Shown one piece after another: positions 44,360 to 52,574 of a stretch of DNA of 52,574 bases. The position numbers were made by a program, and so were the translations under genes. Source of the stretch: Lachnospiraceae bacterium UBA7050 (GTDB lineage Bacteria > Bacillota > Clostridia > Lachnospirales > Lachnospiraceae). Numbering within the stretch: the stretch's first letter is position 1; the number at the start of each line of letters is the position of its first letter. The stretch is taken from the NCBI GenBank assembly GCA_002493905.1, contig DLAJ01000005.1:5438-58011 (forward strand), read 5' to 3'. Under the pieces are notes generated by a model. The model saw only the letters and a list, made by a program, of their open reading frames with translations, was not told the origin of the DNA and did not search any database.

Positions 44360-44872
44360 ATGAGTCAATTGGAAAAAATTCAAAAAGGAATGAATGTGTT
44401 ACAGATTTTAGCGAAGATTTTGATGGTGATTGCGTATGTGGGGGCGGCGCTGACGCTGGCAGGAGGAATCCTTGTGGCAGCGGGCGTGCTCAATACGGAA
44501 AATCAGTTTCTTCATTTTTTGTCGAATACCGCAGGCGTGGGCAAGAAACAGCTTACGGGTATCCTGATCGCTGAGGCAGCTTCGCTGCTGGCAGGAGGAA
44601 TCCTTGCAACATATGCCGTCCGCTATTTTGCGGCGGAGCAGAGGGAAGGCACGCCGTTTACGAATGCAGGGGCGGACAGGATCAGACGGCTCGGTATCCT
44701 GACGATCATTGTATCGCTCGTTTCCGTGTGCATAACGGATGGGATTTATGAAGCGCTCGGCCTGGCAGAATGGAATAAAATCGACGGTGTGGGCGGTGTC
44801 CTGCCCGGCATCTGTCTGATTCTGCTTGCCATGGTGTTCCGCTACGGTGCGGAGCTGGAGCAAAAAGGTTAA
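44360..44872 (+). CDS. DUF2975-like four-helix membrane protein
   Basis: The 170-residue protein has transmembrane segments at about 15-40, 60-85, 108-130 and 143-163. The loop REGTPFTNAGADRIRRLGI before the third helix resembles the conserved segment of DUF2975 proteins. In other Firmicutes DUF2975 genes are often paired with an HTH regulator; here the TetR gene is upstream. ATG 44360 is 13 bases behind AAGGAG, a rather long gap. Function is unknown. Confidence 0.75.
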   Translation: MSQLEKIQKGMNVLQILAKILMVIAYVGAALTLAGGILVAAGVLNTENQFLHFLSNTAGVGKKQLTGILIAEAASLLAGGILATYAVRYFAAEQREGTPFTNAGADRIRRLGILTIIVSLVSVCITDGIYEALGLAEWNKIDGVGGVLPGICLILLAMVFRYGAELEQKG

Positions 44873-44994
44873 AGTGGACCTAAACGGACGGGAGCACACA
44901 GAAGTGTACAAAAGATTTTACGGTTGAAGGCGGACAGGTCAACGGACAGGTTGATACCGGGCGTGAAAACGAAAGGGCTGCGGGAAGGAACATC

Positions 44995-46305
44995 ATGCAA
45001 ACACTAATTTTAGGGCTGCTGGAGACAGCGGTAATTGCTGTCAGTGGTTTTTTAATTAAGAAATATGTGTTTTTAGAGGCTGATATGGAAGCGAAGAAAC
45101 AGCGCGCCTTTTACTGGGTGAGCCTGTTTGTGATCAGTGTACTGTTTCTGCGGCTTGGAAAAGATGCTGCTTCCATTTCGGCGGTTCTGCTGGTCGGGCT
45201 GAATGTTCTGCTTGTCAGAAAAAAGGGGCGTTTGTGGGTGCTGTTTCTGATGGTGCCGCTTATGGGGATCATCAACGGCCTCTTAGCGCCGCCGTTGCTT
45301 GTCCCGCCGTATCTGCTTTCCATGTCTGCGCAGATGACGCTGCTTTACCAGTATGCTGTTTACGCAGTGCTGTTTTTAGGGCTGGCGCTGTTTTATGTCA
45401 AAGGAAAGGCGTGGCGGAAATGGTTTCGGGAGAATATGCAGAAAAGAAGCCTCCGGAAGTCAGAAAATGCCCTGTTATGGATCGTCGGCATCGTCATGTT
45501 CTTTTTTTCAAACGAGCTTGCAGCGCAGAAAGAAGCGGGAGGAATCACCCCGTCTGCGGGCGGGGAGGCTTATGCGCACGGTCTTGCCTCTTTTATCGCG
45601 ATCTGCAGCATTGCGGTATTTATCATGGCGGTCACGATCATTGTGCTGATCATGCAGGGAAATAAACGTTCTTTTTATCATGAACAGATTTCGGGCATGC
45701 AGTCCGGCATGATCACACTGATGGCGGAGATCGTAGAAAACAGGGATGATAATACGGGCGGACATATCCGGCGTACGGCGGAGTATGTAGAGAAGATCGC
45801 GGAAGAATTAAAGAGGAGGGGCGCTTATCAGGATGTTCTGACTGAGGGGTACATGAGGGACACGGTAGTGGCGGCGCCGCTGCATGATATCGGAAAAATC
45901 CATATTCCGGACGCGGTCTTAAATAAGCCGGGGAGACTGACGGAAGAGGAGTTTGCGGTGATGAAAACGCACACCACGGCAGGGCAGGAGCTGCTGACCC
46001 ATGCAAGGGAGGAACTTGGGGAGTCGGGGTATCTGGACAGAGCGGTGGAAATGGCGGCATATCATCATGAGTGGTGGAACGGCAAAGGCTATCCCTATGG
46101 CATAAGCGGAGAAGAAATACCGCTTTGTGCGAGGATCATGGCAGTTGCGGATGTATTTGACGCGCTGACGTCCAAACGCTGCTATAAAAGCGCGATGCCG
46201 CTTGAAAAGGCGTATGCGATCATCAGGGAGGAGTCCGGCACACATTTTGACCCGGTGGCTGTGGAGGCGTTTTTTGCCGCAGAACAGAGAACAATGGAAG
46301 CCTGA
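44995..46305 (+). CDS. membrane HD-GYP phosphodiesterase
   Basis: The 436-residue product has about seven transmembrane segments over residues 1-222 and a cytoplasmic HD-GYP domain. The domain carries HDIGKIHIPD (H298, D299), LNKPGRLTEEEF, MKTHTTAG, HHEWWNGKGYPYG (the GYP motif) and RIMAVADVFDALTSKR. All metal ligands look intact. HD-GYP enzymes hydrolyse cyclic-di-GMP or cyclic GAMP-like dinucleotides, so it may oppose the GGDEF protein at 17802. ATG 44995 follows GGAAGGAAC. A terminator lies 67 bases downstream. Confidence 0.92.
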   Translation: MQTLILGLLETAVIAVSGFLIKKYVFLEADMEAKKQRAFYWVSLFVISVLFLRLGKDAASISAVLLVGLNVLLVRKKGRLWVLFLMVPLMGIINGLLAPPLLVPPYLLSMSAQMTLLYQYAVYAVLFLGLALFYVKGKAWRKWFRENMQKRSLRKSENALLWIVGIVMFFFSNELAAQKEAGGITPSAGGEAYAHGLASFIAICSIAVFIMAVTIIVLIMQGNKRSFYHEQISGMQSGMITLMAEIVENRDDNTGGHIRRTAEYVEKIAEELKRRGAYQDVLTEGYMRDTVVAAPLHDIGKIHIPDAVLNKPGRLTEEEFAVMKTHTTAGQELLTHAREELGESGYLDRAVEMAAYHHEWWNGKGYPYGISGEEIPLCARIMAVADVFDALTSKRCYKSAMPLEKAYAIIREESGTHFDPVAVEAFFAAEQRTMEA

Positions 46306-46371
46306 CACAAACTCGTTATACGTAAAAAACAGCGCAGGTATGGAGATAAAAATGCAAAAAGAAACGGCAGG

Positions 46372-46398
46372 GCGTATGATCGTCTCTGCCGTTTTTTT
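46372..46398 (+). terminator. rho-independent terminator of the HD-GYP gene
   Basis: AAACGGCAG (46372-46380) pairs with CTGCCGTTT (46386-46394), followed by T up to 46398. The stem is nine base pairs with only five bases left for the loop. Confidence 0.88.
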
Positions 46399-46606
46399 GT
46401 ATGATAAGCTTACCGCACAAAGTGTGGCGTTGTTTGTTTCTATTGTGATTGTAACATAGGACACTATGAAAAACAAGACTGTTTCTGCCCTTGGGACTAT
46501 GCTAAACTGTCAGAACATAACAGTTTGCGGATCGGGCTTTTTGAACGCCGCGGCAAAGGGGCGCGCTCAAAAAAGCCGCAGACAAAAGACGGGGGGATGA
46601 ACGACG
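46399..46606 (+). other. helD leader with a hairpin
   Basis: No gene. An inverted repeat AAACTG/CAGTTT (46504-46509, 46521-46526) and a hairpin GGCTTTTTGA/TCAAAAAAGCC (46535-46544, 46567-46577, one bulged A) lie 29 bases ahead of the helicase start. A TATGCT at 46498-46503 could be a -10, with no good -35. Confidence 0.45.
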
Positions 46607-48826
46607 ATGGGGGAGTGGCAGCCGGAAAGAGACTATGAGGAAAACAGACTAACGCAGACACTGAATTTAGCGGGGAAGCAGCTGAAGGCGGCGAAAGAAG
46701 CGGCAGAGGGAATCAGGTCCGAGATCATGGAAGCAAAAGAAGAAATGTGGGAGGATGCGCCGCACGGAATTACAAACCTTTCGAGCATGGAGGATTTTGA
46801 GGCGATCGTTGAACTGAGCCAGTATCAGAGCGCGGTCATAAACCAGATTGCGGACTATGAGGGAAAGGAACGTCAGATCAGGCTGCTTCAAAGGATCATG
46901 GAGTCGCCTTATTTTGCCCGCATTGATTTTGCGTTTGACGGGGAGGATGAGGCGGAGAAAATTTATATCGGGCGTCATTTGCTAAAAAAAGAGAACGCGC
47001 AGGAGATTGCGGTATATGACTGGCGTTCCCCGGTCGCGGGCGTGTTTTACCGCTTTATGACCGGAAAGGCCTTTTATGACGCACCCTGCGGACGCATTAC
47101 GGGGGAGGTCACAAAGAAGCGCCAGTATGAGATCAAAAACGGGACGCTTGAATATTTCTTTGACGCGGATGTGGAGATCGTGGATGAGGTTTTAAGGCAA
47201 TTGTTATCACAGAATGCCACAGCCAAAATGAAGTCTGTCGTTGAGACGATCCAGCGGGAACAGGACGTCGTGATCAGGGATATGAAGAACGATCTTCTCA
47301 TGGTGCAGGGCGTCGCCGGAAGCGGGAAAACGTCAATTGCGCTGCACCGTGCGGCGTATCTGATGTATCAGGGGCTTCAGAATAAGCTTGCGGCAAATAA
47401 TATTCTGATCGTTTCGCCGAATATGGCGTTTGAACAATATATTTCGGATGTGCTGCCGGAACTCGGGGAGGAGCAGGCGGAGTCCATGGTGTTTGACGAT
47501 CTGCTGCGTGCGGTCATTAAGGATAAAAAAATTCAGCCGCGTAATGAGTTCCTGGAGAATCTGCTGTGCCGCCCAAAGAATGCAGAGATCATGAAAAAAG
47601 GCATCCGTTTCAAGACGTCGGAGCAGTTCCGCAGGGTTCTGGACCGGTTTGTCAGCGAGATTCCGGGGCGGTGGATGAAATTGGACGATGTTTTTTATGA
47701 GGGAAAGCGCATTGCGGCGGCGGGTGTCCTGAAACAAAAGCTGTCGGAGGCAGCGGCACGCGGAAGCGGCAGGGAGCCGGTCCGCCTCGGCGTCAGGCTT
47801 GAACAATTGGAAACTTATGTTTTGGAATGTGCGTTCGGCAGCGGAAAGCAGCGGGGCATCCGCGCGGAAAAGAGCGTGGTCAGGCAGGAATTGCGCAGTA
47901 TGCTAAAACTGGATATCCCGGCACTGTATAGCAGCTTGTTTCAGGAGGAGGCGTGGGATATGTCGGGGCGGGCGTCAGAGGAGGAAACGTGCGGGCTGTC
48001 TGAACAGGAATTGCAGGAAATCCGCGCATACACGCTAAGAAATCTTGGCTCCGGGCGGCTTGCGTATGACGATGCGATAGCAGCAGCCTATTTATACTTA
48101 AAAATATACGGGGCGGAGGGGTATCGAAACATCAGACAGGTTGTGATCGACGAGGCGCAGGACTATTACCCGCTTCAGTACCGGATATTTGGGTTGTTAT
48201 TTCCCAATGCGAAGTTTACGGTGCTCGGCGATCTGCACCAGACGATCGAAAAGTGCGAGGAATTTTCTTTTTATGAGCGGACGGCAGGTATCCTGAATCA
48301 AAAAACGTCTTCGCTGATTACACTTCATAAAAGCTTCCGCTGTACCAATGAAATTCTGAAGTTCAGTCTGCGGTTCCTGCCGGAGGGGGAAGCAGCAGGG
48401 GAGCATTCGGAGATTGAGAGTTTTAACCGGAGCGGGGATGAGGTTACGGTTATGACCGCGGACAGTACGAGGGCGCTGACGGAACGAATCGCTGAAGAGA
48501 TTGCATTATGCAGAAGACGCGGTTTTGGCTCGATTGGATTAATCTGCAGGACGGAGGCGAATGCCGCTGGACTGTATCAGAGACTGAAATCCATGACGGA
48601 TATCCGGCTTGTCAGAGCGGGTAGTATGCCTGAACTGCAGGGGGCGTTTCTGATACCGGTTTATATGGCGAAGGGATTAGAATTTGATGCGGTCATTCTC
48701 TGTGATGCGGATAGCCTCAATTACTGTGACGACGATGATAAAAGTCTGCTCTATGTTGCCTGTACGCGGGCGCTGCACAGGCTCAGCGTGTTTGGAGAAA
48801 AAGAGATCAGTCCGCTGATTGACTAA
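46607..48826 (+). CDS. helD: HelD-like UvrD-family helicase
   Basis: The 739-residue SF1 ATPase has an N-terminal coiled-coil arm (about 15-90, QLKAAKEAAEG), DWRSPVAGVFYR, and Walker A GVAGSGKTS at 235-243. A non-helicase insertion spans about 330-480. DEAQDYYPLQ (Walker B) follows, then LHKSFRCTNEI and a C-terminal YVACTRALHRL motif. This order matches HelD, which recycles stalled RNA polymerase and, in some actinobacteria and Bacillus, protects against rifampicin. ATG 46607 is ten bases behind GGGGGG. It appears to be a single-gene unit. Confidence 0.9.
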   Translation: MGEWQPERDYEENRLTQTLNLAGKQLKAAKEAAEGIRSEIMEAKEEMWEDAPHGITNLSSMEDFEAIVELSQYQSAVINQIADYEGKERQIRLLQRIMESPYFARIDFAFDGEDEAEKIYIGRHLLKKENAQEIAVYDWRSPVAGVFYRFMTGKAFYDAPCGRITGEVTKKRQYEIKNGTLEYFFDADVEIVDEVLRQLLSQNATAKMKSVVETIQREQDVVIRDMKNDLLMVQGVAGSGKTSIALHRAAYLMYQGLQNKLAANNILIVSPNMAFEQYISDVLPELGEEQAESMVFDDLLRAVIKDKKIQPRNEFLENLLCRPKNAEIMKKGIRFKTSEQFRRVLDRFVSEIPGRWMKLDDVFYEGKRIAAAGVLKQKLSEAAARGSGREPVRLGVRLEQLETYVLECAFGSGKQRGIRAEKSVVRQELRSMLKLDIPALYSSLFQEEAWDMSGRASEEETCGLSEQELQEIRAYTLRNLGSGRLAYDDAIAAAYLYLKIYGAEGYRNIRQVVIDEAQDYYPLQYRIFGLLFPNAKFTVLGDLHQTIEKCEEFSFYERTAGILNQKTSSLITLHKSFRCTNEILKFSLRFLPEGEAAGEHSEIESFNRSGDEVTVMTADSTRALTERIAEEIALCRRRGFGSIGLICRTEANAAGLYQRLKSMTDIRLVRAGSMPELQGAFLIPVYMAKGLEFDAVILCDADSLNYCDDDDKSLLYVACTRALHRLSVFGEKEISPLID

Positions 48827-48938
48827 GGCTGAATCACCCCTCTGACCCACACCATGAAATGCGTCAAATGCAAAAGATACCTCTAAAATTGCAAAGAGTG
48901 CTAAAACAAATCAAATGTTTTTTCGATGTATTATAATG
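48827..48938. other. spacer after helD with a lone -10-like box
   Basis: A/T-rich and non-coding. TATAAT at 48932-48937 has no partner -35 at 16-18 bases. I see no other element before the terminator. Confidence 0.5.
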
Positions 48939-48982
48939 AGCCAAAAGATTTGGACGGAAATGTCCGGATTTTTTGGCTTTTT
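48939..48982 (+). terminator. terminator between helD and the surface-protein gene
   Basis: AGCCAAAAGATTTGGAC (48939-48955), 6-base loop GGAAAT, GTCCGGATTTTTTGGCT (48962-48978), 17 positions with a few G-U wobbles, and a run of T to 48982. It could end helD, or, if the TATAAT at 48932 is real, sit in the leader of the next gene. Confidence 0.65.
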
Positions 48983-49103
48983 ACTTACATGGGGATGTCT
49001 GGAGAAGCATGGCATTCGTTGTTTGTTTGGAAATGTGCGGGGATGTTTTTGATGGGAAAGCCGTCTGAGCGCCGTGCACGTTTTGGGCAGGAGGTACATG
49101 GAG

Positions 49104-52100
49104 ATGAACGGATTGAAACGCTTGCAGAAAAAGGGATGTCGTCAGATGCTGGCGGCTGCACTTAGTTTTTGTATTGTTGTCACAAGCTGTCCGGGAATGC
49201 CGACGGCGCTGTCTGTCTCTGCGGCGGAGCAGCAGGATGACAATATGACTGGGCCGGGAGAAGTCGGACCGGGGGATGATGCGGCCGAACTCGGAGAGGG
49301 AGAACCGGGGGATGATGCGGCCGGACTTGGAGAGGGAGAACCGGGGGATGACGTGACCGGACCGGGAGAAGTCGGACCGGGAGATCATGCGGCCGGACTC
49401 GGAGAGGGAGAACCGGGGGATGATGAGACTGAGCCGCAGGAAGGCGAAGCAGAAAACAGGAACGAAACTCCGGAGGACGGTGAGGCAGACGAGAACGCGG
49501 AACTGCCGGATAATGGGGAGAATACGCAGGCAGCGCTGTCTGCGGACGCTGCGGCCGAGCCGATAATGACCGGCTGGCATTTCGGAGAAGATGCTGTTTA
49601 TCCTAAGGGCGGTCTGTTTTATGAGGAAGGAGCCTACCGGCTTGTTCTGGCGGGCGGCAGCAGCGAAGTGCAGATTCCGTTTGAAGAGATCGTGAGTCTG
49701 CTGCCGGCAAGCGTGACGGTGGAATTGGAATATCCGGTTTCGGATCATACGGATTCCAACGGGGAACTATCCGGTGAGGGTGCTTCCAACGTGGATTTAC
49801 AGGCAGGAAATGCCGCTTCAGAGAGTGGTGTATCCGTGTTGCGCGATGAACTGGTGCTTCCCGTGACAGGATGGAGCTGTCCTGAATATGTGAGGGATGA
49901 AGACGGCTTGCTGCCTTACCGCGGAAGCTTTTTCTTTCAGGCACAGCTTGAGGAAGAAGCGGCGGGTTCGTTCGGGGAAGGGACTGCGCGGATTGGCGTG
50001 GAGGTTGTGTTCGATGAACCGATGACTCTAGCGGAGGTGACTGCCGCACCCGGAACGATCACGTCCGATCAGACATGGGGAGCGCAGACCTTACAGGCGG
50101 GAACCTACACGATCAATCCGGGCGTGACCGTCACATTGACGGGACGGCTTACGGTGAGCGGAAATGTTACGATCAACGGCGGTGGAACGATTGTCAGGGA
50201 TGCAGGATATGTGGTCGGAACCGACGGAAGCTATGGCGATAAGGGAACCCTTTTTTATGTGACTAATGCAGGAACGTTGACATTAGAGAACATTACTGTA
50301 GACGGAAAATTAGTGAAGGCGCAGGGACCGGTTCTATATGTGGAAAACGGTTCGACAGTCAATTTAGGAAACGGGGCAATTATACAAAATAATAAAAATA
50401 TAACTACTGGGGGCACGGGAGCTTATGCAGGCGGTGCGGTTTATTGCGGCGGAACGCTCAATATCAACGGCGGTATTATCAGGAACTGTTCCACGAGTGG
50501 TGTGATCGCAAGTGATCTTTATGCGAATGCGGGAGGTGCAATTTATCTTAGGGGTATCTGCAATATGACGTCTGGCAGCATCACTAATAATTTTGCATCA
50601 AATGGAGGAGGAATTTATCTTGTATCCAACAGCGCTAAGCTAAATTTATCAGGCGGTACAATTTCCGGCAATTCCGCAAAAGGGTACGGGGACGGTATTT
50701 ACTATTCCACATTGAATAGTTCAACCAGCACGTTAAGCATTGGGGGAGATATGAACGTCCAAGATATTATTTATTTGGACAATTCGCGGGGGTCGCTTTG
50801 TCCGTTTATCACATCAAAGTTACAGTATACGATTCACTTAGCATGCAATTCTAAGGCGGCGGGAAGGGTGTTGGCAAAGGGCGAGGGCTATACGCTGACG
50901 GATGCGGATGCCGCAAAAGTATCCATGGAGGATACCAATCTAGATTCCAAGTTGGACAGCACTAAAAATGCAATTGTTTTACAGGTGGGTCATACACACA
51001 GTGTCACCGGCAGTTCCGGCACGCAGGAAGTGTTTACGGAGCTTGATAAAAATGCGGGCAGATTGGAGAGCGGCAGTTATTATCTTGCGGGCGACGTATC
51101 GCTGGATCACGCGCTGACTGTTGCCAAGGGTGCGGTTGTAAATCTCTGCCTCAACGGGCATAAGCTGGAATATGCCGGTTCCGATGCGGTAAGCGTGATT
51201 GCTGTGGAACTGGACGGAGTCTTAAACATCTGCGACTGCGACGGCGCGCACGGCTCTCATACGTTTACAAGTCCCGCCACAAACCAATCCGTAACGATTT
51301 CGGGCGGTCTGATCACCCGGAGTACGCCGGTTGATATGGTAGGAAGTGGAATACGTGTATACGGCGGCGGCATTTGTAATTTTTACGGGGGTTCCGTTGC
51401 GGGTATCCGTGATACGGGTAATGCATCCTCGATCAGCGGCAGTCATGGAGCCGTTCGTGTGGAAGGCGTCTTTCATATGTATGGCGGCGCGATCACGCAC
51501 AACCGTTCGGGCTGCGGCGGCGGTGTCAATGTGTGCAGTATGTATGGCAGAGATGCATGCTTCTATTTACATGCAGGCAGCATTTCCTATAATTATGCCG
51601 ATTATGACGATGGCGGCGGCATCTGCCTGAACGAACAATGCAGTTTTGTGATGGAGGGCGGAGAGATCCGGGGAAACCGTGCTAAGTCCGGCGGGGGCGG
51701 GATTGAGTGCTATGGTAACGGAAAAAGCAGCACAGACAGTGTCAGGCTGGTCGGTGGTACCATTACGGACAATACGACCGGAGGAACTGTGGGAGGCGGC
51801 ATCAAATGCGGCGACAGTAACACCGGACGTCCGCTGATCGTTTCCGGCAGCATTCGGATAACCGGAAATACAAATGCTTCCGGCAAACAGAGCAATCTCT
51901 ATTTATGCAGTCAGAAGACATTGAACATTGAAGGCGGACTTTCGAGCGGCGCTGATATTGGTATTACGACCGAGACATCCCCAACGTCAGGAAATCCTGT
52001 TGTTATAACAGGTACGAATGCGGCAGATTTCAGCAGGTATTTCAGCAGCGATCTTTCCGACTATATGATCGCGGATGGCACGGGACATCAGGTACAGCTT

Positions 52101-52574
52101 GTATGTAAACCTACGGACGCGGAAAAAGTGGCGGACGCGAAAAAGGTTGTCGATCAGGTGCTGTCGGGACTGACGGCGGACAACAACACGACGAAGGAAA
52201 GCATTCAGCAGAAAATCGACGAGGCGCTGAGTGCGGCGGGAATCGGAAGCGATGTAACCGTCAGTGTGAATAATTTTACGAAGACGGAAGCGACGTCAAG
52301 CGCGGCGGGAAGCGTCGGCGGAACGGTGTCGATCACAAGCGGAAGTACGTCGGAGAACGTTACGATCAATAAGCCGATCGCGAAGCTGCCGAAGAGTGAC
52401 GCGGAGAAAGTGACGGACGCGATAAATGTCGTAAATCTTGCATTGGCGAGATATACGGGGAGCAACGATACGACTAAGGAAGATTTTCAGGAGCTGCTCG
52501 ATACGGCGTTCGCGGAAGCAGGGATAACGGATGTCACTGTGACGGTTCTATATATAGGATTAGGGTGTCAAAAG
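49104..52574 (+). CDS. large secreted beta-helix surface protein (3' partial)
   Basis: An open frame of 1157 codons runs past the window end. ATG 49104 is nine bases behind AGGAGG; ATG 49098 is only three. Residues 1 to about 38 form a signal peptide (MNGLKRLQKKGCRQMLAAA). Residues 54-113 are acidic Pro/Gly repeats. From about residue 310 there are parallel beta-helix rungs (NVTINGGGTIV, GGAVYCGGTLNINGGII, GGGIYLVSN, LVGGTITDN), consistent with a pectate-lyase-like or adhesin fold. An HSVTGSSGTQEVF segment and further Gly/Cys-rich rungs follow. From 52116 there are 94-residue repeats. It is probably a cell-surface adhesin or glycan-binding protein; no catalytic motif was recognised. The anchoring C-terminus lies outside the window. 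Confidence 0.88.
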   Translation, partial: MNGLKRLQKKGCRQMLAAALSFCIVVTSCPGMPTALSVSAAEQQDDNMTGPGEVGPGDDAAELGEGEPGDDAAGLGEGEPGDDVTGPGEVGPGDHAAGLGEGEPGDDETEPQEGEAENRNETPEDGEADENAELPDNGENTQAALSADAAAEPIMTGWHFGEDAVYPKGGLFYEEGAYRLVLAGGSSEVQIPFEEIVSLLPASVTVELEYPVSDHTDSNGELSGEGASNVDLQAGNAASESGVSVLRDELVLPVTGWSCPEYVRDEDGLLPYRGSFFFQAQLEEEAAGSFGEGTARIGVEVVFDEPMTLAEVTAAPGTITSDQTWGAQTLQAGTYTINPGVTVTLTGRLTVSGNVTINGGGTIVRDAGYVVGTDGSYGDKGTLFYVTNAGTLTLENITVDGKLVKAQGPVLYVENGSTVNLGNGAIIQNNKNITTGGTGAYAGGAVYCGGTLNINGGIIRNCSTSGVIASDLYANAGGAIYLRGICNMTSGSITNNFASNGGGIYLVSNSAKLNLSGGTISGNSAKGYGDGIYYSTLNSSTSTLSIGGDMNVQDIIYLDNSRGSLCPFITSKLQYTIHLACNSKAAGRVLAKGEGYTLTDADAAKVSMEDTNLDSKLDSTKNAIVLQVGHTHSVTGSSGTQEVFTELDKNAGRLESGSYYLAGDVSLDHALTVAKGAVVNLCLNGHKLEYAGSDAVSVIAVELDGVLNICDCDGAHGSHTFTSPATNQSVTISGGLITRSTPVDMVGSGIRVYGGGICNFYGGSVAGIRDTGNASSISGSHGAVRVEGVFHMYGGAITHNRSGCGGGVNVCSMYGRDACFYLHAGSISYNYADYDDGGGICLNEQCSFVMEGGEIRGNRAKSGGGGIECYGNGKSSTDSVRLVGGTITDNTTGGTVGGGIKCGDSNTGRPLIVSGSIRITGNTNASGKQSNLYLCSQKTLNIEGGLSSGADIGITTETSPTSGNPVVITGTNAADFSRYFSSDLSDYMIADGTGHQVQLVCKPTDAEKVADAKKVVDQVLSGLTADNNTTKESIQQKIDEALSAAGIGSDVTVSVNNFTKTEATSSAAGSVGGTVSITSGSTSENVTINKPIAKLPKSDAEKVTDAINVVNLALARYTGSNDTTKEDFQELLDTAFAEAGITDVTVTVLYIGLGCQK
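49263..49442 (+). repeat. 36-base acidic repeats in the surface protein
   Basis: Five 12-residue units of the type (G/V)(E/G)PGDDAAGLGE. Unit ends differ slightly. The region probably forms an extended, disordered stalk next to the signal peptide. Confidence 0.85.
52116..52574 (+). repeat. 94-residue C-terminal repeats in the surface protein
   Basis: Unit 1 spans 52116-52397 and unit 2 starts at 52398, an exact 282-base period. Both begin D-A-E-K-V and share TTKE, then AGI and DVTV. Unit 2 departs from unit 1 shortly before the window ends (VLYIGLGCQK). More copies are likely beyond the edge. Confidence 0.75.

Noticed and set aside
49263..49442. Regular repeats resembling a CRISPR array
   Set aside because: The units are adjacent without spacers and encode in-frame acidic residues.
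48981..49748. 255-codon minus-strand frame with repeats
   Set aside because: The repeats are the complement of the acidic repeats in the surface protein, whose signal peptide and ribosome site favour the plus strand.

Overview
The window looks like a chromosomal segment from an anaerobic Firmicute of class Clostridia, most likely family Lachnospiraceae. Supporting signs are AGGAGG-type ribosome binding sites, some GTG and TTG starts, a CIRCE-controlled groES-groEL operon, the apt-relA-MBL-hemZ gene order, a maltodextrin ABC transporter without its own ATPase, a polyphosphate cluster, and a Gly/Cys-rich parallel beta-helix surface protein. Species cannot be named from the sequence alone. No rRNA, tRNA, CRISPR array, transposase or complete mobile element was seen.

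Layout. 1-2.2 kb: end of a folate operon (HD protein, folP, folB-folK fusion). 2.2-3.9 kb, minus strand: a lipoprotein and a membrane-anchored beta-propeller protein, divergent from pheA (4.1-5.2 kb). 5.3-12 kb: polyphosphate cluster of AAA+ ATPase, ppx and ppk, followed by a Maf-HAD fusion and a small acidic protein. 12.4-15.8 kb, minus strand: HAD phosphatase, PHP phosphoesterase and an ABC-F protein with an unusual second P-loop. 16-19.9 kb: a chemoreceptor, a GGDEF diguanylate cyclase and a degenerate GGDEF protein. 20.2-22.4 kb: groES-groEL with promoter, CIRCE and a strong terminator. 22.4-30.5 kb: starch/maltodextrin locus (two-operator promoter, surface lipoprotein, LacI regulator, GH13 amylase, MalE, MalF, MalG). 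30.6-32 kb: AAA/DUF4143 ATPase. 32.1-37.8 kb: apt, relA, a metallo-beta-lactamase-fold hydrolase and hemZ, with a 300-base stretch of dense RNA-like structure between relA and the hydrolase. 37.8-39.4 kb: a second chemoreceptor. 39.4-43.5 kb: a rearranged sulfur/Fe-S locus (PatB-type C-S lyase, two gene remnants, nifS, nifU with a repeat tail, and an mnmA stump). 43.5-46.3 kb: TetR regulator, DUF2975-like membrane protein, HD-GYP phosphodiesterase. 46.6-48.8 kb: HelD-like helicase. 49.1 kb to the window end: a very large secreted repeat protein running off the edge.

How the genes work together. Three themes recur: stress and alarmone physiology (ppk/ppx, relA, groESL, HelD); cyclic-di-GMP and chemotaxis signalling (two chemoreceptors, one active-looking GGDEF, one degenerate GGDEF, one HD-GYP); and starch-derived oligosaccharide use under a LacI repressor.

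The least explained material is non-coding. Perfect or near-perfect hairpins, some with base changes that keep pairing, sit around gene ends and starts. The richest example lies between relA and the hydrolase. A related two-hairpin module occurs in front of both the GH13 gene and the hydrolase gene. Short tandem duplications at gene borders are also common. All calls come from reading the sequence; none was checked against a database.
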